The notes under the pieces: generated by a model | Seen by the model: only the letters and a program-made list of their open reading frames with translations | What the model was told of the DNA's origin: nothing | Database searches by the model: none | Assembly: GCF_030409755.1 (NCBI RefSeq) | Contig: NZ_JAUFQE010000001.1 | Span: 496,001 to 560,000 of the forward strand | DNA from: Vibrio lentus | Lineage (GTDB): Bacteria; Pseudomonadota; Gammaproteobacteria; Enterobacterales; Vibrionaceae | DNA length: 64,000 bases | Reading direction: 5' to 3' | Position numbers and translations under genes: made by a program | In this document: piece after piece, positions 16,501 through 27,181 of the stretch | Layout of the letters: each line of letters begins with the position of its first letter | How positions within the stretch are numbered: the first letter of the stretch is position 1

Positions 16501-16596
16501 AAGATTCTAAGATTCTAAGATTCTAAGATTCTAAGATTCTAAGATTCTAAGATTCTAAGATTCTAAGATTCTAAGATTCTAAGATTCTAAGATTCT
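16501..16596. repeat. 12 perfect copies of an 8-bp tandem repeat
   Basis: AAGATTCT is repeated 12 times without a mismatch, about 204-300 bp upstream of vxrA and just beyond the pntB terminator. The copy number of such perfect microsatellites is expected to vary between strains by slippage. Confidence 0.97.
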
Positions 16597-16624
16597 AAAC
16601 AGCTTAGTTCACTAGAATCAAAAA

Positions 16625-16646
16625 AAGGAGCTCATATGAGCTCCTT
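16625..16646 (-). terminator. Terminator after pntB
   Basis: The perfect palindrome AAGGAGCTCAT/ATGAGCTCCTT, followed on the minus strand by seven T, lies 25 bp after the pntB stop. Confidence 0.88.
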
Positions 16647-16671
16647 AGTTTTACTGCAGAATATTTGCGGT

Positions 16672-18051
16672 TTATAGATGTTCTAGAATGCTTAAGCAGC
16701 TTTTCTTCGCATCACCGAACAACATCTGAGTATTCTCTTTAAAGAACAATGGGTTTTGCACACCAGCATAACCTGTATTCATAGAGCGTTTGAACACGAT
16801 AACGTTTTGAGCGTTCCAAACTTCAAGTACTGGCATACCAGCGATTGGGCTGTTTGGATCTTCCAATGCCGCAGGGTTCACGGTGTCATTCGCACCAATA
16901 ACCAATACAGTATCTGTCTCATTGAAGTCATCATTGATTTCGTCCATTTCAAGAACGACATCATAAGGCACTTTCGCTTCAGCAAGCAGTACGTTCATGT
17001 GACCCGGTAATCGACCAGCAACTGGGTGGATACCAAATCTAACGTTAATGCCTTGAGCTCTTAATTTTTCAGTAATTTCATGCACTGGGTATTGAGCTTG
17101 AGCTACTGCCATGCCGTATCCTGGTGTGATGATAACTGACTTAGAGTTCTTCAACATGTCAGCCACATCTTCAGCTGATGTTTCGCGGTGTTCACCCTGC
17201 TCTTCATCACCATCAGACACAACGACTTCTTGGCCAAATCCACCAGCAATAACGCTAATGAACGAGCGGTTCATTGCCTTACACATGATGTAAGATAGAA
17301 TCGCACCTGACGAACCAACCAATGCACCGGTTACGATCAACAGGTCGTTTGCAAGCATGAAACCTGCTGCCGCTGCTGCCCAACCAGAGTAAGAGTTCAG
17401 CATTGATACAACCACTGGCATATCTGCACCACCAATCGATGCCACCAAGTGGTAACCGAAAGCAAATGCGATAAGCGTCATCAGCATAAGAGCAAACATG
17501 CTGCCATCGGCTTTAACGAACATAATCATTAGCAATGTAGAAGCAACGATAGCCGCTAGGTTCCACTTGTGCTTATGAGGGATGTTCAATGCAGACGATG
17601 AAATCGTGCCACGAAGTTTACCAAACGCGACAATAGAGCCAGTGAACGTAACCGCACCGATAAACACGCCAAGGAAAACTTCAACAAGGTGGATAACGTG
17701 TTCTGCGTGCGTTGCCGCTTCCGGTGCGTCAATGTAGCTGTTGTAACCAACAAGTACCGCAGCCATACCTACGAAGCTGTGCAAAATTGCCACCAGCTCA
17801 GGCATCTCTGTCATTTCTACTTTCTTCGCGTAGTGGATACCAATACCACCACCGATCACCATAGCAATGATGATCCACACAATACCTGCAGAGTGAGGGC
17901 CAAAGATCGTTGCGATCAATGCGATTGCCATACCAGTGATACCGTAATAGTTACCTGCGCGAGCAGATTCCTGTTTCGATAGTCCGGCTAAGCTCATTAT
18001 AAAGAATACAGCAGCAATGATATAAGCTGCTTGTACTAATCCTTCAGACAT
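16672..18051 (-). CDS. pntB: NAD(P) transhydrogenase subunit beta
   Basis: 459 residues: eight or nine hydrophobic helices in the N-terminal two thirds (domain II, proton channel), then the soluble NADP(H)-binding domain III with the [13 protein letters not shown] loop (fingerprint for NADP binding) and [14 protein letters not shown]. It couples hydride transfer between NADH and NADP+ to proton entry at the inner membrane. It starts 10 bp after pntA, a classic two-gene operon. Confidence 0.97.
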   Translation of the reverse strand: MSEGLVQAAYIIAAVFFIMSLAGLSKQESARAGNYYGITGMAIALIATIFGPHSAGIVWIIIAMVIGGGIGIHYAKKVEMTEMPELVAILHSFVGMAAVLVGYNSYIDAPEAATHAEHVIHLVEVFLGVFIGAVTFTGSIVAFGKLRGTISSSALNIPHKHKWNLAAIVASTLLMIMFVKADGSMFALMLMTLIAFAFGYHLVASIGGADMPVVVSMLNSYSGWAAAAAGFMLANDLLIVTGALVGSSGAILSYIMCKAMNRSFISVIAGGFGQEVVVSDGDEEQGEHRETSAEDVADMLKNSKSVIITPGYGMAVAQAQYPVHEITEKLRAQGINVRFGIHPVAGRLPGHMNVLLAEAKVPYDVVLEMDEINDDFNETDTVLVIGANDTVNPAALEDPNSPIAGMPVLEVWNAQNVIVFKRSMNTGYAGVQNPLFFKENTQMLFGDAKKSCLSILEHL

Positions 18052-18061
18052 CTGCTACTCC

Positions 18062-19609
18062 TTAGTCTTTACGGAACATTTCAAGCATACGTTTGGTCAC
18101 GGTAAAGCCACCAAAGATATTGATACTTGCAATTAATACGGCGATAAATGATAAGAACGTGACAACGCCACTTCCTTGTCCTATTTGCAACAACGCGCCC
18201 ACAACAATGATCCCTGAGATTGCGTTTGTTACTGACATCAGAGGTGTATGCAGAGAATGGCTGACATTCCAAACTACGTAATAACCCACCACACAAGCGA
18301 GAACAAAAACGGTAAAGTGAGATAAGAACGCAGCAGGAGCAACCGAAGCTATCCAAGCAAAGGCGCCAACCGCCACTGCCATACCCGCCGCTTTCTTAAC
18401 AGGAGAGACAGGTTCTTGAACTTTTGGTTGTGGCTTAACAGCTTGAGGTTTCGCTTGTTGAGGTTGCGCTGAAACTTGAATCGGTGGAGCTGGCCAGGTG
18501 ACTTCACCCGCTTTAACCACGGTAACACCACGAATAACAACATCTTCAAAGTCAATGTCGATATTGCCGTCTTTCTCTTTGCAAAGCAGTTTCAGCAAGT
18601 TAACCAAGTTAGTCGCGTACAGTTGAGACGACTGAGTCGGCAAGCGACCTACCATGTCCGTATAACCCACAACTTTTACGCCATTAGCGGTCGTGATAAC
18701 TTTATCAGCAACGGTATATTCACAGTTACCACCATTGGCCGCTGCAAGGTCCACAATCACGCTACCCGCGCTCATGCTATCTACCATTTCTTTTGTGATT
18801 AGCTTAGGCGCAGGACGCCCTGGAATCAGTGCCGTCGTAATGATGATATCAACGTCTTTCGCTTGAGCCGCGTAAAGCTCTTCTGCTTTCTTGTTGAACG
18901 CGTCAGACATCTCTTTTGCGTAGCCATCACCAGCGCTGGTATCTTCCTTGAAATCGACTTCCAAGAATTCAGCGCCCATAGACTCGACTTGCTCTTTTAC
19001 TTCAGGACGAACATCGAAAGAACGAACAATCGCACCTAAGCTACCCGCAGCGCCGATAGCCGCAAGGCCAGCAACACCCGCACCGGCAACCAATACTTTC
19101 GCTGGCGGAACCTTACCTGCAGCCGTAATTTGACCTGTAAAGAAACGACCAAACTCATGAGCAGCTTCAACAACAGCACGGTAACCCGCAATGTTTGCCA
19201 TAGAACTCAATGCATCCAGAGCTTGAGCTCGAGAAATACGCGGTACCGAGTCCATTGCCATCACATTAATATTACGGCTAGAAAGCTGTTCCATTAATTC
19301 TGGATTTTGGGCAGGCCAAATAAAGCTGACCAGTGTTGCGCCATCTTTAAGTAACTCGATTTCATTTTTAGACTCGTCAACGATGGGAGCGTTAACTTTA
19401 AAGATAATATCGGATTTCCAAGCTTCATCTGCGGTTACAACTTTTGCTCCAGCTTGTTCATAAGCTGTATCATCAAAACTTGCTAACGCACCTGCTTGTG
19501 ATTCAACACAAACTTCAAATCCTAATTTTAGAAGCTGTTCTACCGATTTCGGCGATGCAGCGACTCGCGTTTCACCTGCGAGTGTTTCTCTTGGTACACC
19601 AATTTGCAT
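18062..19609 (-). CDS. pntA: NAD(P) transhydrogenase subunit alpha
   Basis: About 515 residues from the conserved start [10 protein letters not shown]; the longer frame from 19687 adds 26 residues that do not resemble the family. Domain I resembles alanine dehydrogenase, with [18 protein letters not shown] for NAD binding and the [13 protein letters not shown] segment. A Pro/Gln/Lys-rich linker follows (about 385-415), then four C-terminal membrane helices. It partners with PntB. Confidence 0.96.
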   Translation of the reverse strand: MQIGVPRETLAGETRVAASPKSVEQLLKLGFEVCVESQAGALASFDDTAYEQAGAKVVTADEAWKSDIIFKVNAPIVDESKNEIELLKDGATLVSFIWPAQNPELMEQLSSRNINVMAMDSVPRISRAQALDALSSMANIAGYRAVVEAAHEFGRFFTGQITAAGKVPPAKVLVAGAGVAGLAAIGAAGSLGAIVRSFDVRPEVKEQVESMGAEFLEVDFKEDTSAGDGYAKEMSDAFNKKAEELYAAQAKDVDIIITTALIPGRPAPKLITKEMVDSMSAGSVIVDLAAANGGNCEYTVADKVITTANGVKVVGYTDMVGRLPTQSSQLYATNLVNLLKLLCKEKDGNIDIDFEDVVIRGVTVVKAGEVTWPAPPIQVSAQPQQAKPQAVKPQPKVQEPVSPVKKAAGMAVAVGAFAWIASVAPAAFLSHFTVFVLACVVGYYVVWNVSHSLHTPLMSVTNAISGIIVVGALLQIGQGSGVVTFLSFIAVLIASINIFGGFTVTKRMLEMFRKD

Positions 19610-19841
19610 AGCGATTCCTTGACTATTGGCACAATGACTTATTCGTTTGTATCTAACGACAACTAATACTTCAAGCGTTTTGTTCAAAGAACAGGAAAAG
19701 TTATTACTTATAACGATTTGGATGGATTTTGAGCACTTAATTTAGATAAATGACGGGCCTCTCGAATAAAGAGGTCAAACCACTTCCCAATAATCCTTTT
19801 AATAACAACCTACTAGCTGTTCTTTATCCCTATAACTAAAA

Positions 19842-19871
19842 AGAGCTTTCAGCATATACACTGAAAGCTCT
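19842..19871. terminator. Terminator between pntA promoter region and the HlyU-family gene
   Basis: A perfect 11-bp stem AGAGCTTTCAG / CTGAAAGCTCT with an 8-base loop, flanked by A and T runs, lies 38 bp after the stop of the minus-strand HlyU-family gene. Confidence 0.8.
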
Positions 19872-19908
19872 CTAAATTATGACCAACATCAACTCTAACC
19901 CTAATTGG

Positions 19909-20190
19909 TTAGCTAAATATACTGTCGCCCATTTGGTCGATGAACATTTGCGATTTTTTAAGCATCAATTCATCGGCGTCTTGTTTGTTTGAAACAACAT
20001 CAGAACGAATAAAACGATGAGTTTTAATTTCACCGTCGATTTCTTTCTCGATACGACCAGCCACACGGTACTGACCAGATTCTGCAATGGCGTCTTGATA
20101 GATATTGAAGCCTTTGTATTCCACTGGCTCAATCTCTACTTTTTGTTCGGTTTTTTCTTTGCCACCAAATAATCTAGAAAAGAATCCCAC
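19909..20190 (-). CDS. HlyU-family small regulator-like protein
   Basis: 93 residues beginning MGFFSRLFGGKEK, then EPVEYKGFNIYQDAIAESGQ and RVAGRIEKEIDGE, ending in a hydrophilic helix. This matches the short HlyU Pfam family of vibrios and alphaproteobacteria, which is distinct from the ArsR-type HlyU activator of haemolysin. No DNA-binding helix-turn-helix is apparent, so a regulatory role is only by annotation tradition. Confidence 0.75.
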   Translation of the reverse strand: MGFFSRLFGGKEKTEQKVEIEPVEYKGFNIYQDAIAESGQYRVAGRIEKEIDGEIKTHRFIRSDVVSNKQDADELMLKKSQMFIDQMGDSIFS

Positions 20191-20229
20191 GTTTTTTACT
20201 CCTTAAATGACCGTACTGACACTAAACTA

Positions 20230-20598
20230 TCACGACTGTTTAGTGTTCAACAATGGCTTTTCATACCATTGCAATTCTACGTCATCGTCAAAATTGTGTT
20301 GACTAAATATAACGGGCACATTGTCCGTTCGATCTCGTCTTCGATCCTCAATAATCATGCTTTCAGCATTTTTGACTGCGATCTCACTATTTCTTTTGTA
20401 GAGCACCAATTTGTCTTCCGGTAATGCCGAAAGAAAATCAATATCAAAACGGATATAGATAGGTTTCAGTTGGCCCAACGCAAGACAAGCAAGATCAGCA
20501 AGCTGCTCGCTTGTATAACTCGACACATACTCCTCGGTAGCCAGTACATGACCAACAAGCGTTTCCATATAATTGTGTACATCCACACTGATTTGCAT
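20230..20598 (-). CDS. ComFB-family protein, possible c-di-GMP receptor
   Basis: 122 residues. The first 65 fit the late-competence ComFB fold (VHNYMETLVGHVLA, then SEQLADLACLALGQLKPIYIR). A variable acidic tail follows. ComFB-like proteins of cyanobacteria have been reported to bind cyclic-di-GMP. The gene is beside two GGDEF genes, which supports a signalling role here. It may be cotranscribed with the HlyU-family gene (39 bp gap). Confidence 0.75.
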   Translation of the reverse strand: MQISVDVHNYMETLVGHVLATEEYVSSYTSEQLADLACLALGQLKPIYIRFDIDFLSALPEDKLVLYKRNSEIAVKNAESMIIEDRRRDRTDNVPVIFSQHNFDDDVELQWYEKPLLNTKQS

Positions 20599-20937
20599 AC
20601 TACACCTCCATTTGTAGCTATCACGACAGATCGTGTTCTAGCCTGATTTGGCAACGGTCTACATATTGTTACCTTACTATACCCTACTCATTACTACAGA
20701 TTTACTAACTGCATGTTAACTAACTATAACGACTAATTAATTTCTCATATATACTATGTAGTTCGTTCTATGGTTAATAGCAACTCAAATACATATAAAA
20801 AGAGTTGCACCAATAGCGACCTATGACTATGTTTTTGCTCTGATTTACGCAAAAAGCTTGGCAATCGCTTGTTTAACCGTATCCTACGTATAAAATTAAA
20901 TTATAAGATCATCAGTACACTTAGGCTCACCACATAA
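20599..20937. other. Divergent intergenic region
   Basis: 339 bp of AT-rich sequence between the ComFB-like gene and a diguanylate cyclase. It should hold both promoters. No operator or RNA that I recognise. Confidence 0.4.
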
Positions 20938-22179
20938 ATGGCATCTTCTTTTGTAACGTCGAGCATGTTTCGATTTTGCTTTCCCTTACTTCTATTAGCA
21001 ATGTTACTCGTAGGTATGAACAACGTCATTCTCGTGACCGATTCAAACTTAGGGTTTGCTAGCAACCTTCCGTATATTTTATTGAGCGTTGCCGTTTTGC
21101 TGTGTCACACATTCAGGCAAGGTCGTATGGCTATGGTGTCTCTCACCATGCTCGTTGCCTATTTTATTATCCAAGTCCGCTTACAAACCCCATTAAACAC
21201 TGGAACCACATTATTGGAGCTGTCTCTTCTGGCTGCTTTAGTGCCGGTTACTTGCTTATTGGTGTATGCCTTCCCCGATAACGGGGTTAACTCAAAGTCC
21301 ATGTTCCTTTACGCCTTGGTTGTGGTGCTATTCATGGTTTGGGCGCAACTGATTGTGTCTCACTTCCATGCCGGAGGTTTTGAATCATGGAGTGAAGGAG
21401 TTCTCTTTACCGTTAGAGACTTTTCTAAACTGCCTTTTATTCTGGTGCTCTATAGCCTTTGTTTACTGGGCCTAACGTCGATTTTGGTTTTAGTCTATAA
21501 CCGCTCTATTGATGTCGTTGTTTACAGCGCGATTTTGTTGTCTTCGAGTACCTTCATATTCTTTGATATCCAATACATCTCAAGCACCATGTTCTCTTTG
21601 TCAGGCATATTGATTATCGTCTATGTAATGTCCGCTAGCCACGACATGGCATTTAATGACCAACTGACTAACATCCCTGGCAGACATGCATTAGAAGTCG
21701 ATATGAAGCACCTAGGCCGTAAATATTCGATGGCCATGGTCGATATCGATCACTTCAAAAAATTCAATGATACCTATGGCCATGACATTGGCGACGATGT
21801 GTTAAAGCTAGTAGCGCGTATATTAAGAGAAACGACAGGTGGCGCGAAAGCTTATCGTTATGGTGGTGAAGAGTTCACAATCATTTTCAAAGGTAAGAAC
21901 ACTGAGCAAGTAAAAGAGCATCTTCAAGTTCTAATTTCTGAGATCCAGAATTACGATATGATCATTCGTAATACTCACGACCGCCCTGATGATCATGAAG
22001 TGGGCATGCAAAAGCGCGGCAAGAATGGCAAGCCGACTAAAATAGTTAATGTCACGGTGAGTATTGGCCTGTCTGACAGTACAACCACCAAACAGCCCGA
22101 AGAAGTGTTGAAGCTTGCTGATAATGCACTTTACAAAGCGAAAGAAACTGGCCGAAATAAACTGTGCGTTCACACCTAG
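20938..22179 (+). CDS. Seven-helix-type membrane diguanylate cyclase
   Basis: 413 residues. The first about 235 form six to eight hydrophobic helices without a long periplasmic loop. The GGDEF domain (about 240-413) has DQLTNIPGRHALE, VDIDHFKKFND and YRYGGEEF. No RxxD inhibitory site precedes it. It is predicted to synthesise cyclic-di-GMP at the inner membrane in response to a membrane-embedded cue. ATG at 20938 lacks a clear SD; Met at codon 10 is an alternative. Confidence 0.9.
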   Translation: MASSFVTSSMFRFCFPLLLLAMLLVGMNNVILVTDSNLGFASNLPYILLSVAVLLCHTFRQGRMAMVSLTMLVAYFIIQVRLQTPLNTGTTLLELSLLAALVPVTCLLVYAFPDNGVNSKSMFLYALVVVLFMVWAQLIVSHFHAGGFESWSEGVLFTVRDFSKLPFILVLYSLCLLGLTSILVLVYNRSIDVVVYSAILLSSSTFIFFDIQYISSTMFSLSGILIIVYVMSASHDMAFNDQLTNIPGRHALEVDMKHLGRKYSMAMVDIDHFKKFNDTYGHDIGDDVLKLVARILRETTGGAKAYRYGGEEFTIIFKGKNTEQVKEHLQVLISEIQNYDMIIRNTHDRPDDHEVGMQKRGKNGKPTKIVNVTVSIGLSDSTTTKQPEEVLKLADNALYKAKETGRNKLCVHT

Positions 22180-22350
22180 GCGATATAGCTAGAAGCTTTA
22201 AGAGCTATAGTTAGAGACTTAATCGCTGTAGCGACAAACGAGCCTCTGAAAGAAGCGTTGTATCTTAGTAGGAGCTTTAGCCGCTATAGCGAAAAACAAG
22301 TCATTAGAAGAGATCTTATATCCAAATAGAAGCTAAACCTTGGTTGAAGC

Positions 22351-23373
22351 TTAGTCTTGGTTAAAGAAGATAACCAAGCTCCCGCCTTTCAAGCTGCTAC
22401 CGTAATTGATCGTAAACCCGATCCCCACATTATCGACCCAGTCGTTAAATAGGTTTGGGTTAAGTAACCAGCCAACACTGCCCTCGTAGTAAGAAGTAGT
22501 GCCCATAGATGCCACAGTATCGCCACCAATATCAATTCTTCTTATACTTGAGTACATCGATGTAATGTTCTTATCCCAACTCACTAGATCATAGAAAACC
22601 TTGGCTTCATTCGCGATATACCACCCCTCAGGGTGACCAATATCGCCGTTATTAGCTTCTCCCCAGCCGACACCATTAAAGTAATGCCAACTTGTACTCA
22701 GTTTATACTTGCCCCAGTCATTCTTATCTTCGTACATCAGCTTGATTTTAGGCTCAATGATATAAGCCCAAGCATCAGTATTGAAATACACACCATCCAA
22801 TTGATCTTGAATAGGCTTTAGCAGTGAAGAACGATACTCATAGTCATTACGGTAATAAGAGATGTGGTTACCAATTGCTGAGCTAAAACTCCAATATTCG
22901 TCTAACTGGGACACATTCGCGAATTCCACGTACCCAGAAACCACCGACTCTTTTTGAAAATCACTTTTGATTGTTGACGCGTACTCAACATCGTTCTCGA
23001 TCCGCAATGCAGACAAGCGCAGCGTCACCTCTTGATGATTGTCTTCAATATAACTAGGCAATTCAAATGTGTAAGGCAAGCTCAGGGAGGTAATATTTTG
23101 TCGACGGCTCACCGAATCGTTCGACCCGATGTCTTCATTATCCAAACTAAATACTTTATTAGGGTCAAAATTGTTGATACCAAAAGTAAAAACGTCGGTG
23201 TCATTTAGCAATACACTGGTGGCAAAGCTCTGCTCTAGATCCTTTCGGAAAAGATGAGATAGCGAATTGGCATTCACAGTGGTCGGTAAAGCGGTTAAAA
23301 GTAGAGGAACCGCAAGCGTCCATGATGTATTAGCCATAGAAAATGACTTTGAATGTGGCATTTCTTTTATCAC
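22351..23373 (-). CDS. Solitary outer-membrane autotransporter-type beta-barrel protein
   Basis: 340 residues with an N-terminal signal peptide ending near VNANS (Met at codon 5 or 13 may be the true start). The body has alternating strands and ends GGSLVIFFNQD. The overall pattern fits the solitary outer-membrane autotransporter barrel family of vibrios, a barrel with no passenger domain. Location is the outer membrane; function is unknown. Its neighbours on both sides are cyclic-di-GMP enzymes. Confidence 0.7.
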   Translation of the reverse strand: MIKEMPHSKSFSMANTSWTLAVPLLLTALPTTVNANSLSHLFRKDLEQSFATSVLLNDTDVFTFGINNFDPNKVFSLDNEDIGSNDSVSRRQNITSLSLPYTFELPSYIEDNHQEVTLRLSALRIENDVEYASTIKSDFQKESVVSGYVEFANVSQLDEYWSFSSAIGNHISYYRNDYEYRSSLLKPIQDQLDGVYFNTDAWAYIIEPKIKLMYEDKNDWGKYKLSTSWHYFNGVGWGEANNGDIGHPEGWYIANEAKVFYDLVSWDKNITSMYSSIRRIDIGGDTVASMGTTSYYEGSVGWLLNPNLFNDWVDNVGIGFTINYGSSLKGGSLVIFFNQD

Positions 23374-23439
23374 TTAAAGCACTTCCAAGCTCAAACGCTA
23401 ATAGAAGTATAAATTCAAATATCCAGAAGAGCTCGCCAA

Positions 23440-24390
23440 CTAGCCTGCAAGCTCCAAAATACTGCGCTGTATAAAGGTATTTCTACCACTTTGTTTTGCT
23501 TGATAAAGCGCTTGGTCGACTTTTTCATAAATTGAAGCGATCGATTCTCCGCCTGCAGGCACGAATGAGAGTACGCCTTGTGACGCTGTCACTCTATCTG
23601 AGACGCTTGAGTGGTCATGGGCATAGTTCATTTCATGCAATGCTTCTTTTATTCGAGTCGCATGTAATTTAGCAGCAGCGCCGTCCGTGTCACTTAAAAC
23701 CAAAACAAACTCTTCACCGCCATAACGACCAACAAACTCTCCAGCTCGAACAAACAGCTGTTTCAAGGTGCCGGCAAGCCCTTGTAAGCACTTATCCCCT
23801 TGAATATGTCCGTAATTATCGTTGTAAGGCTTAAAAAAGTCTACATCTAGAAGTATCACGGTCATGGGTATATTACGTCTTCCATGCCACGCGATGCTCT
23901 CTTCAAGCTTAGTATCCATATATCGACGGTTATACAATTTTGTTAAGCCATCTTCATTGGCTTGCTGTTGCAAAAGTATGTTCAATTCTTCAAGTTTGGC
24001 GGTGCTTTGTTTTAACTCTCGCCTCATATGCGCAATGCGCTGCATCGCGATCAGTTTTGAATTCAGCACCACTTTGTTAACCGGTTTGATTAGGTAATCA
24101 TCACCACCAGCGTCAATCGCTTTCGCGATCATTTCGGGTTCTTCATGACCACTCAGAAATATGATGGGCACCCATTCGGGGAATTGTCTACGAACCTCGT
24201 TAGCGACCTCAAAACCATCCATGTCTGGCATGCTGATATCAAGTAATACGAGTTCAGGATCAAAATCAGAATAGATGTTTAGAGCTTCTTTACCGCTACC
24301 TACCGCTTCCACAATATGTCCCAATTGCTTAAGTCGAATAGCAAGTTGCATCCTGTCTAGTTGAACATCATCAACCAGCAATATGCGCAT
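23440..24390 (-). CDS. Response regulator diguanylate cyclase (PleD-like)
   Basis: About 316 residues from MRILLVDD, where AAAAGGGATC gives the best SD; upstream Mets at 24411 and 24453 are less likely. The receiver domain has VDD, LVLLDISMPDMDG (phospho-Asp) and DYLIKPV. After a coiled coil the GGDEF domain has DGLTKLYNRRYMD, VILLDVDFFKPYND and GRYGGEEF. The I-site position reads RAGE instead of RxxD, so product inhibition may be weakened. No partner kinase is adjacent. Confidence 0.92.
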   Translation of the reverse strand: MRILLVDDVQLDRMQLAIRLKQLGHIVEAVGSGKEALNIYSDFDPELVLLDISMPDMDGFEVANEVRRQFPEWVPIIFLSGHEEPEMIAKAIDAGGDDYLIKPVNKVVLNSKLIAMQRIAHMRRELKQSTAKLEELNILLQQQANEDGLTKLYNRRYMDTKLEESIAWHGRRNIPMTVILLDVDFFKPYNDNYGHIQGDKCLQGLAGTLKQLFVRAGEFVGRYGGEEFVLVLSDTDGAAAKLHATRIKEALHEMNYAHDHSSVSDRVTASQGVLSFVPAGGESIASIYEKVDQALYQAKQSGRNTFIQRSILELAG

Positions 24391-24542
24391 CGAAGATCCC
24401 TTTTCTATCATCACATCACCTTTATCTAGCGTTGAATATTGAAAGTAGCTCAATTTTGGGCTTAATTCATGCCCTAATCTCTATATTATATTGACTTTTT
24501 TACAGATCTTTTTAGCATTGTTTCTTTTTAAAGAGAAATACT

Positions 24543-24980
24543 ATGTCAGACGCTACAAACAACGAAGTACAAGAAATCGATTTAACCACTATCTCACCAG
24601 AGCTTCGCCAAGTTATCGAATTTGATGAAGTGCCTAAAGAGATGCACAACATGGTTACTTCTATTCACGAGGTGTCTGAAGAAGCAGTGCGTGAAACTTG
24701 GAGCAGCCTTCCAGCAAGCGCACAAAATGTTTTGGACAACTTTGAGCAATTCCACGCTCTAATCTCTGTTAGCCAAGCTTTTGCTGGCGTAAACATGATG
24801 GAAGAGTTCCCTACTCTTAAACTTCCAGAAGGCATGTCTGATGAAGAAAAAGAAGAGTACCGAGCTCAACTGCTTGACCAAATTTTACACAACTGTGTAA
24901 AAGACATGGCTAAGCAAATCAAGAAAGCACGCCGTGATGCGATCTTGAAGCGTGATTTTAAAGAAGTTTTCATCCGATAA
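24543..24980 (+). CDS. DUF3069 protein
   Basis: A 145-residue acidic soluble protein, mostly helical, with features of the Vibrio DUF3069 family (SPELRQVIEFDEVP, then ETWSSLPASAQNVLDNFEQF). It has a good start after AAAGAGAAATACT and is followed by a clear terminator. Function is unknown. Confidence 0.78.
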   Translation: MSDATNNEVQEIDLTTISPELRQVIEFDEVPKEMHNMVTSIHEVSEEAVRETWSSLPASAQNVLDNFEQFHALISVSQAFAGVNMMEEFPTLKLPEGMSDEEKEEYRAQLLDQILHNCVKDMAKQIKKARRDAILKRDFKEVFIR

Positions 24981-25379
24981 GCCATTCATCTCACCTAAAT
25001 TTAGGTTGAGTGCTTAACGAAAACTTAATGATTAAGCCGTATGTTACTTCAAACATGCGGCTTTTTTGTGCCTGTTGCTTTGTCTGCTAGTTGCTTAATT
25101 TCGTCGTTCGTCGTGTTCTTGTGCTGATGCAGAATTTGTCACTGCAGCTCTTGTCACTCTTACAGTTAGAGCAAACAATATGCCTTAGTACTCATACAGT
25201 GTGACGCAAAACTGGTAGTTATACCGTATAAAAATGACGCATGTATCCATTCATGGAATCAAGATCAACATTCATATCGCTGACAAGTAGTCATATTGCA
25301 GACTAACAGTAAACATCGCTAAAAAGCTTTAAACATAGAAAAGACAATGGGCGAGCCTATCTCACTCATTGCCTCTAAA
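24981..25379. other. Intergenic region between the DUF3069 gene and modC
   Basis: 399 bp with a terminator at 25035-25068. The remainder shows no gene or repeat that I can support. Confidence 0.5.
25035..25068 (+). terminator. Terminator after the DUF3069 gene
   Basis: AAGCCGTATGTT pairs with AACATGCGGCTT (one G-T pair), followed by six T. Confidence 0.85.
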
Positions 25380-26486
25380 TCAGTGCGTAACGGCAATATC
25401 TCGCTGAGCGACACTCACACCTTTAATTTGAGCGTAAACTTGCTGACCGGTTTCTAAACTCAACTCATCCAACGCCCATAAAGTTATAGTCGCCCACAAG
25501 TAACAACCAGGCTCTAGCTCCAACTCTACCGCAACACTCTGCTTATTTGAGCCTTGCTGGTGCGTCTCTACGCTTTTAATGGTCACAGGAAGGATATTAC
25601 GTATCGAAGTGCCTTGCGGCTGTTCTAGCGTGATAGAGACATCATTTGCCCTAACTTGTAACCTTACCGCAGCCCCAATGTCGCTAGACACCTTCTGAAC
25701 CCACAACGATGTCGATTTGCCAAGCTTCAAACGAGATAACGCATAATCGTCATTGTGCTCAGCTAACGTCCCCTCAAACAATGAACTTTGTTCTGAGAAT
25801 GATTGCCACGGCTGCATAGCTCTCGAAGCCCACACTTCTTCAGTTACACCCGACGAAATGACTTTTCCTTGCTCGATGATCACAAGATGATTGGCCAAGC
25901 GTAGAATCTCGTTAAGGCTGTGCGTCACGTAAATGATCGGAATCTGAACGGTTTCAGAGAGGTTCTCCAAAAACGGCATCACTTCACGCTTACGAGGCAA
26001 GTCGAGAGACGCTAATGGCTCATCCATCAACAAAATACTCGGCTTAGACAACAAAGCACGTCCAATCGCCACACGTTGCTTCTCACCACCCGACAAACGC
26101 GCTGGGTAACGGTCTAGCAATAAACCGAGAGATAACAAGGAGACAATCTGATCGAAATGCGTTTTATCGAAGTCTTTGATGCCATATTTAAGATTGCCTG
26201 ACACCTTCATGTGCGGAAACAATCGCGACTCTTGAAACACATAGCCGACATTGCGTTTATGAGTCGGCAAGTTAATGCCCTTATCACTGTCGAACAAGGT
26301 GGTTCCCGATACGCTGATCAAGCCCTTATCTGGCTGTTTAAGGCCACTAATCGCATTGATAAGTGATGTTTTTCCCGCGCCAGAGCGACCAAAGATCGCA
26401 GTAATGCCGCTACTTGGGAGTTCTAGGTCAATATCAAAGAAGGTTTCACCCAACTGTTGTTGGTATTGGAGGATCAAAGCACTCAT
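25380..26486 (-). CDS. modC: Molybdate ABC transporter ATP-binding protein
   Basis: 368 residues: Walker [11 protein letters not shown] (about 33-42), Q-loop, signature [15 protein letters not shown], Walker [13 protein letters not shown], and a C-terminal molybdate-binding TOBE-type domain (about 295-360). It energises molybdate import at the inner membrane. ATG overlaps the modB stop (ATGA). It is intact, but its cognate binding protein gene is broken. Confidence 0.95.
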   Translation of the reverse strand: MSALILQYQQQLGETFFDIDLELPSSGITAIFGRSGAGKTSLINAISGLKQPDKGLISVSGTTLFDSDKGINLPTHKRNVGYVFQESRLFPHMKVSGNLKYGIKDFDKTHFDQIVSLLSLGLLLDRYPARLSGGEKQRVAIGRALLSKPSILLMDEPLASLDLPRKREVMPFLENLSETVQIPIIYVTHSLNEILRLANHLVIIEQGKVISSGVTEEVWASRAMQPWQSFSEQSSLFEGTLAEHNDDYALSRLKLGKSTSLWVQKVSSDIGAAVRLQVRANDVSITLEQPQGTSIRNILPVTIKSVETHQQGSNKQSVAVELELEPGCYLWATITLWALDELSLETGQQVYAQIKGVSVAQRDIAVTH

Positions 26487-27181
26487 GCATTGCCTCCTAG
26501 TCGCTGTGCTGACTTCTTATTAAGCCATTCAGATAGCATCAATGAACCAAGCGCTATAACAATTGAAATGAAACACAAACGTGCCGCTTCCATTTCAGCG
26601 CCGGGGGTTTCAATAAAGGTATACATGGCCAGTGGGATGGTTTGAGTTTCACCGGGAATATTGGAAACGAAGCTGATTGTCGCGCCAAACTCACCCAAGC
26701 TTCGTGCGAATGAAAGCATAGTGCCGGTAATGATCCCAGGGATCATCAGAGGTAATGTAATAGTGAAGAACACACGAATCGGTGAAGCGCCCAATGTGGC
26801 AGCAGCCTCTTCAAGCTTACTATCAACAGTTTCTAAGCTCAGGCGAATAGAACGAACCATCAATGGTAACGCGACAACAACACACGCAAGTGCCGCGCCC
26901 TTCCAGCTAAAGCTGAATACGATACCAAACATGTCATTAAGCCATGAGCCAATGACGCCTTGTCTACCCATCATCACCAGCAACAAATAACCGATGACCA
27001 CAGGCGGCAGTACCAATGGCAGGTGCACAATGCTCTCGACTATGCTTTTGCCAACAAACTGTTTCTTAGCAAGCAGCCACGCTAAACCAATGCCGATAGG
27101 AATAAGCCATAAGATAGCAAACCCAGCGACTTTTAAACTCAGCATTAAGGCTTGGTATTCGTACTCAGATAAAAACATCAT
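26483..27181 (-). CDS. modB: Molybdate ABC transporter permease
   Basis: 232 residues with five or six membrane helices and the ABC EAA loop ([21 protein letters not shown]). It starts directly after the modA stop and overlaps modC by 4 bp, so modABC is one operon. Confidence 0.95.
   Translation of the reverse strand: MMFLSEYEYQALMLSLKVAGFAILWLIPIGIGLAWLLAKKQFVGKSIVESIVHLPLVLPPVVIGYLLLVMMGRQGVIGSWLNDMFGIVFSFSWKGAALACVVVALPLMVRSIRLSLETVDSKLEEAAATLGASPIRVFFTITLPLMIPGIITGTMLSFARSLGEFGATISFVSNIPGETQTIPLAMYTFIETPGAEMEAARLCFISIVIALGSLMLSEWLNKKSAQRLGGNA

Noticed and set aside
16501..16596. CRISPR array
   Set aside because: The repeat is a contiguous 8-bp microsatellite with no spacers; no cas genes or spaced repeats occur anywhere in the window.
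22180..22340. Imperfect repeats (AGCTTTA...GCTATAG units) after the diguanylate cyclase
   Set aside because: Two or three degenerate units only, too diverged to call a tandem repeat or an RNA.
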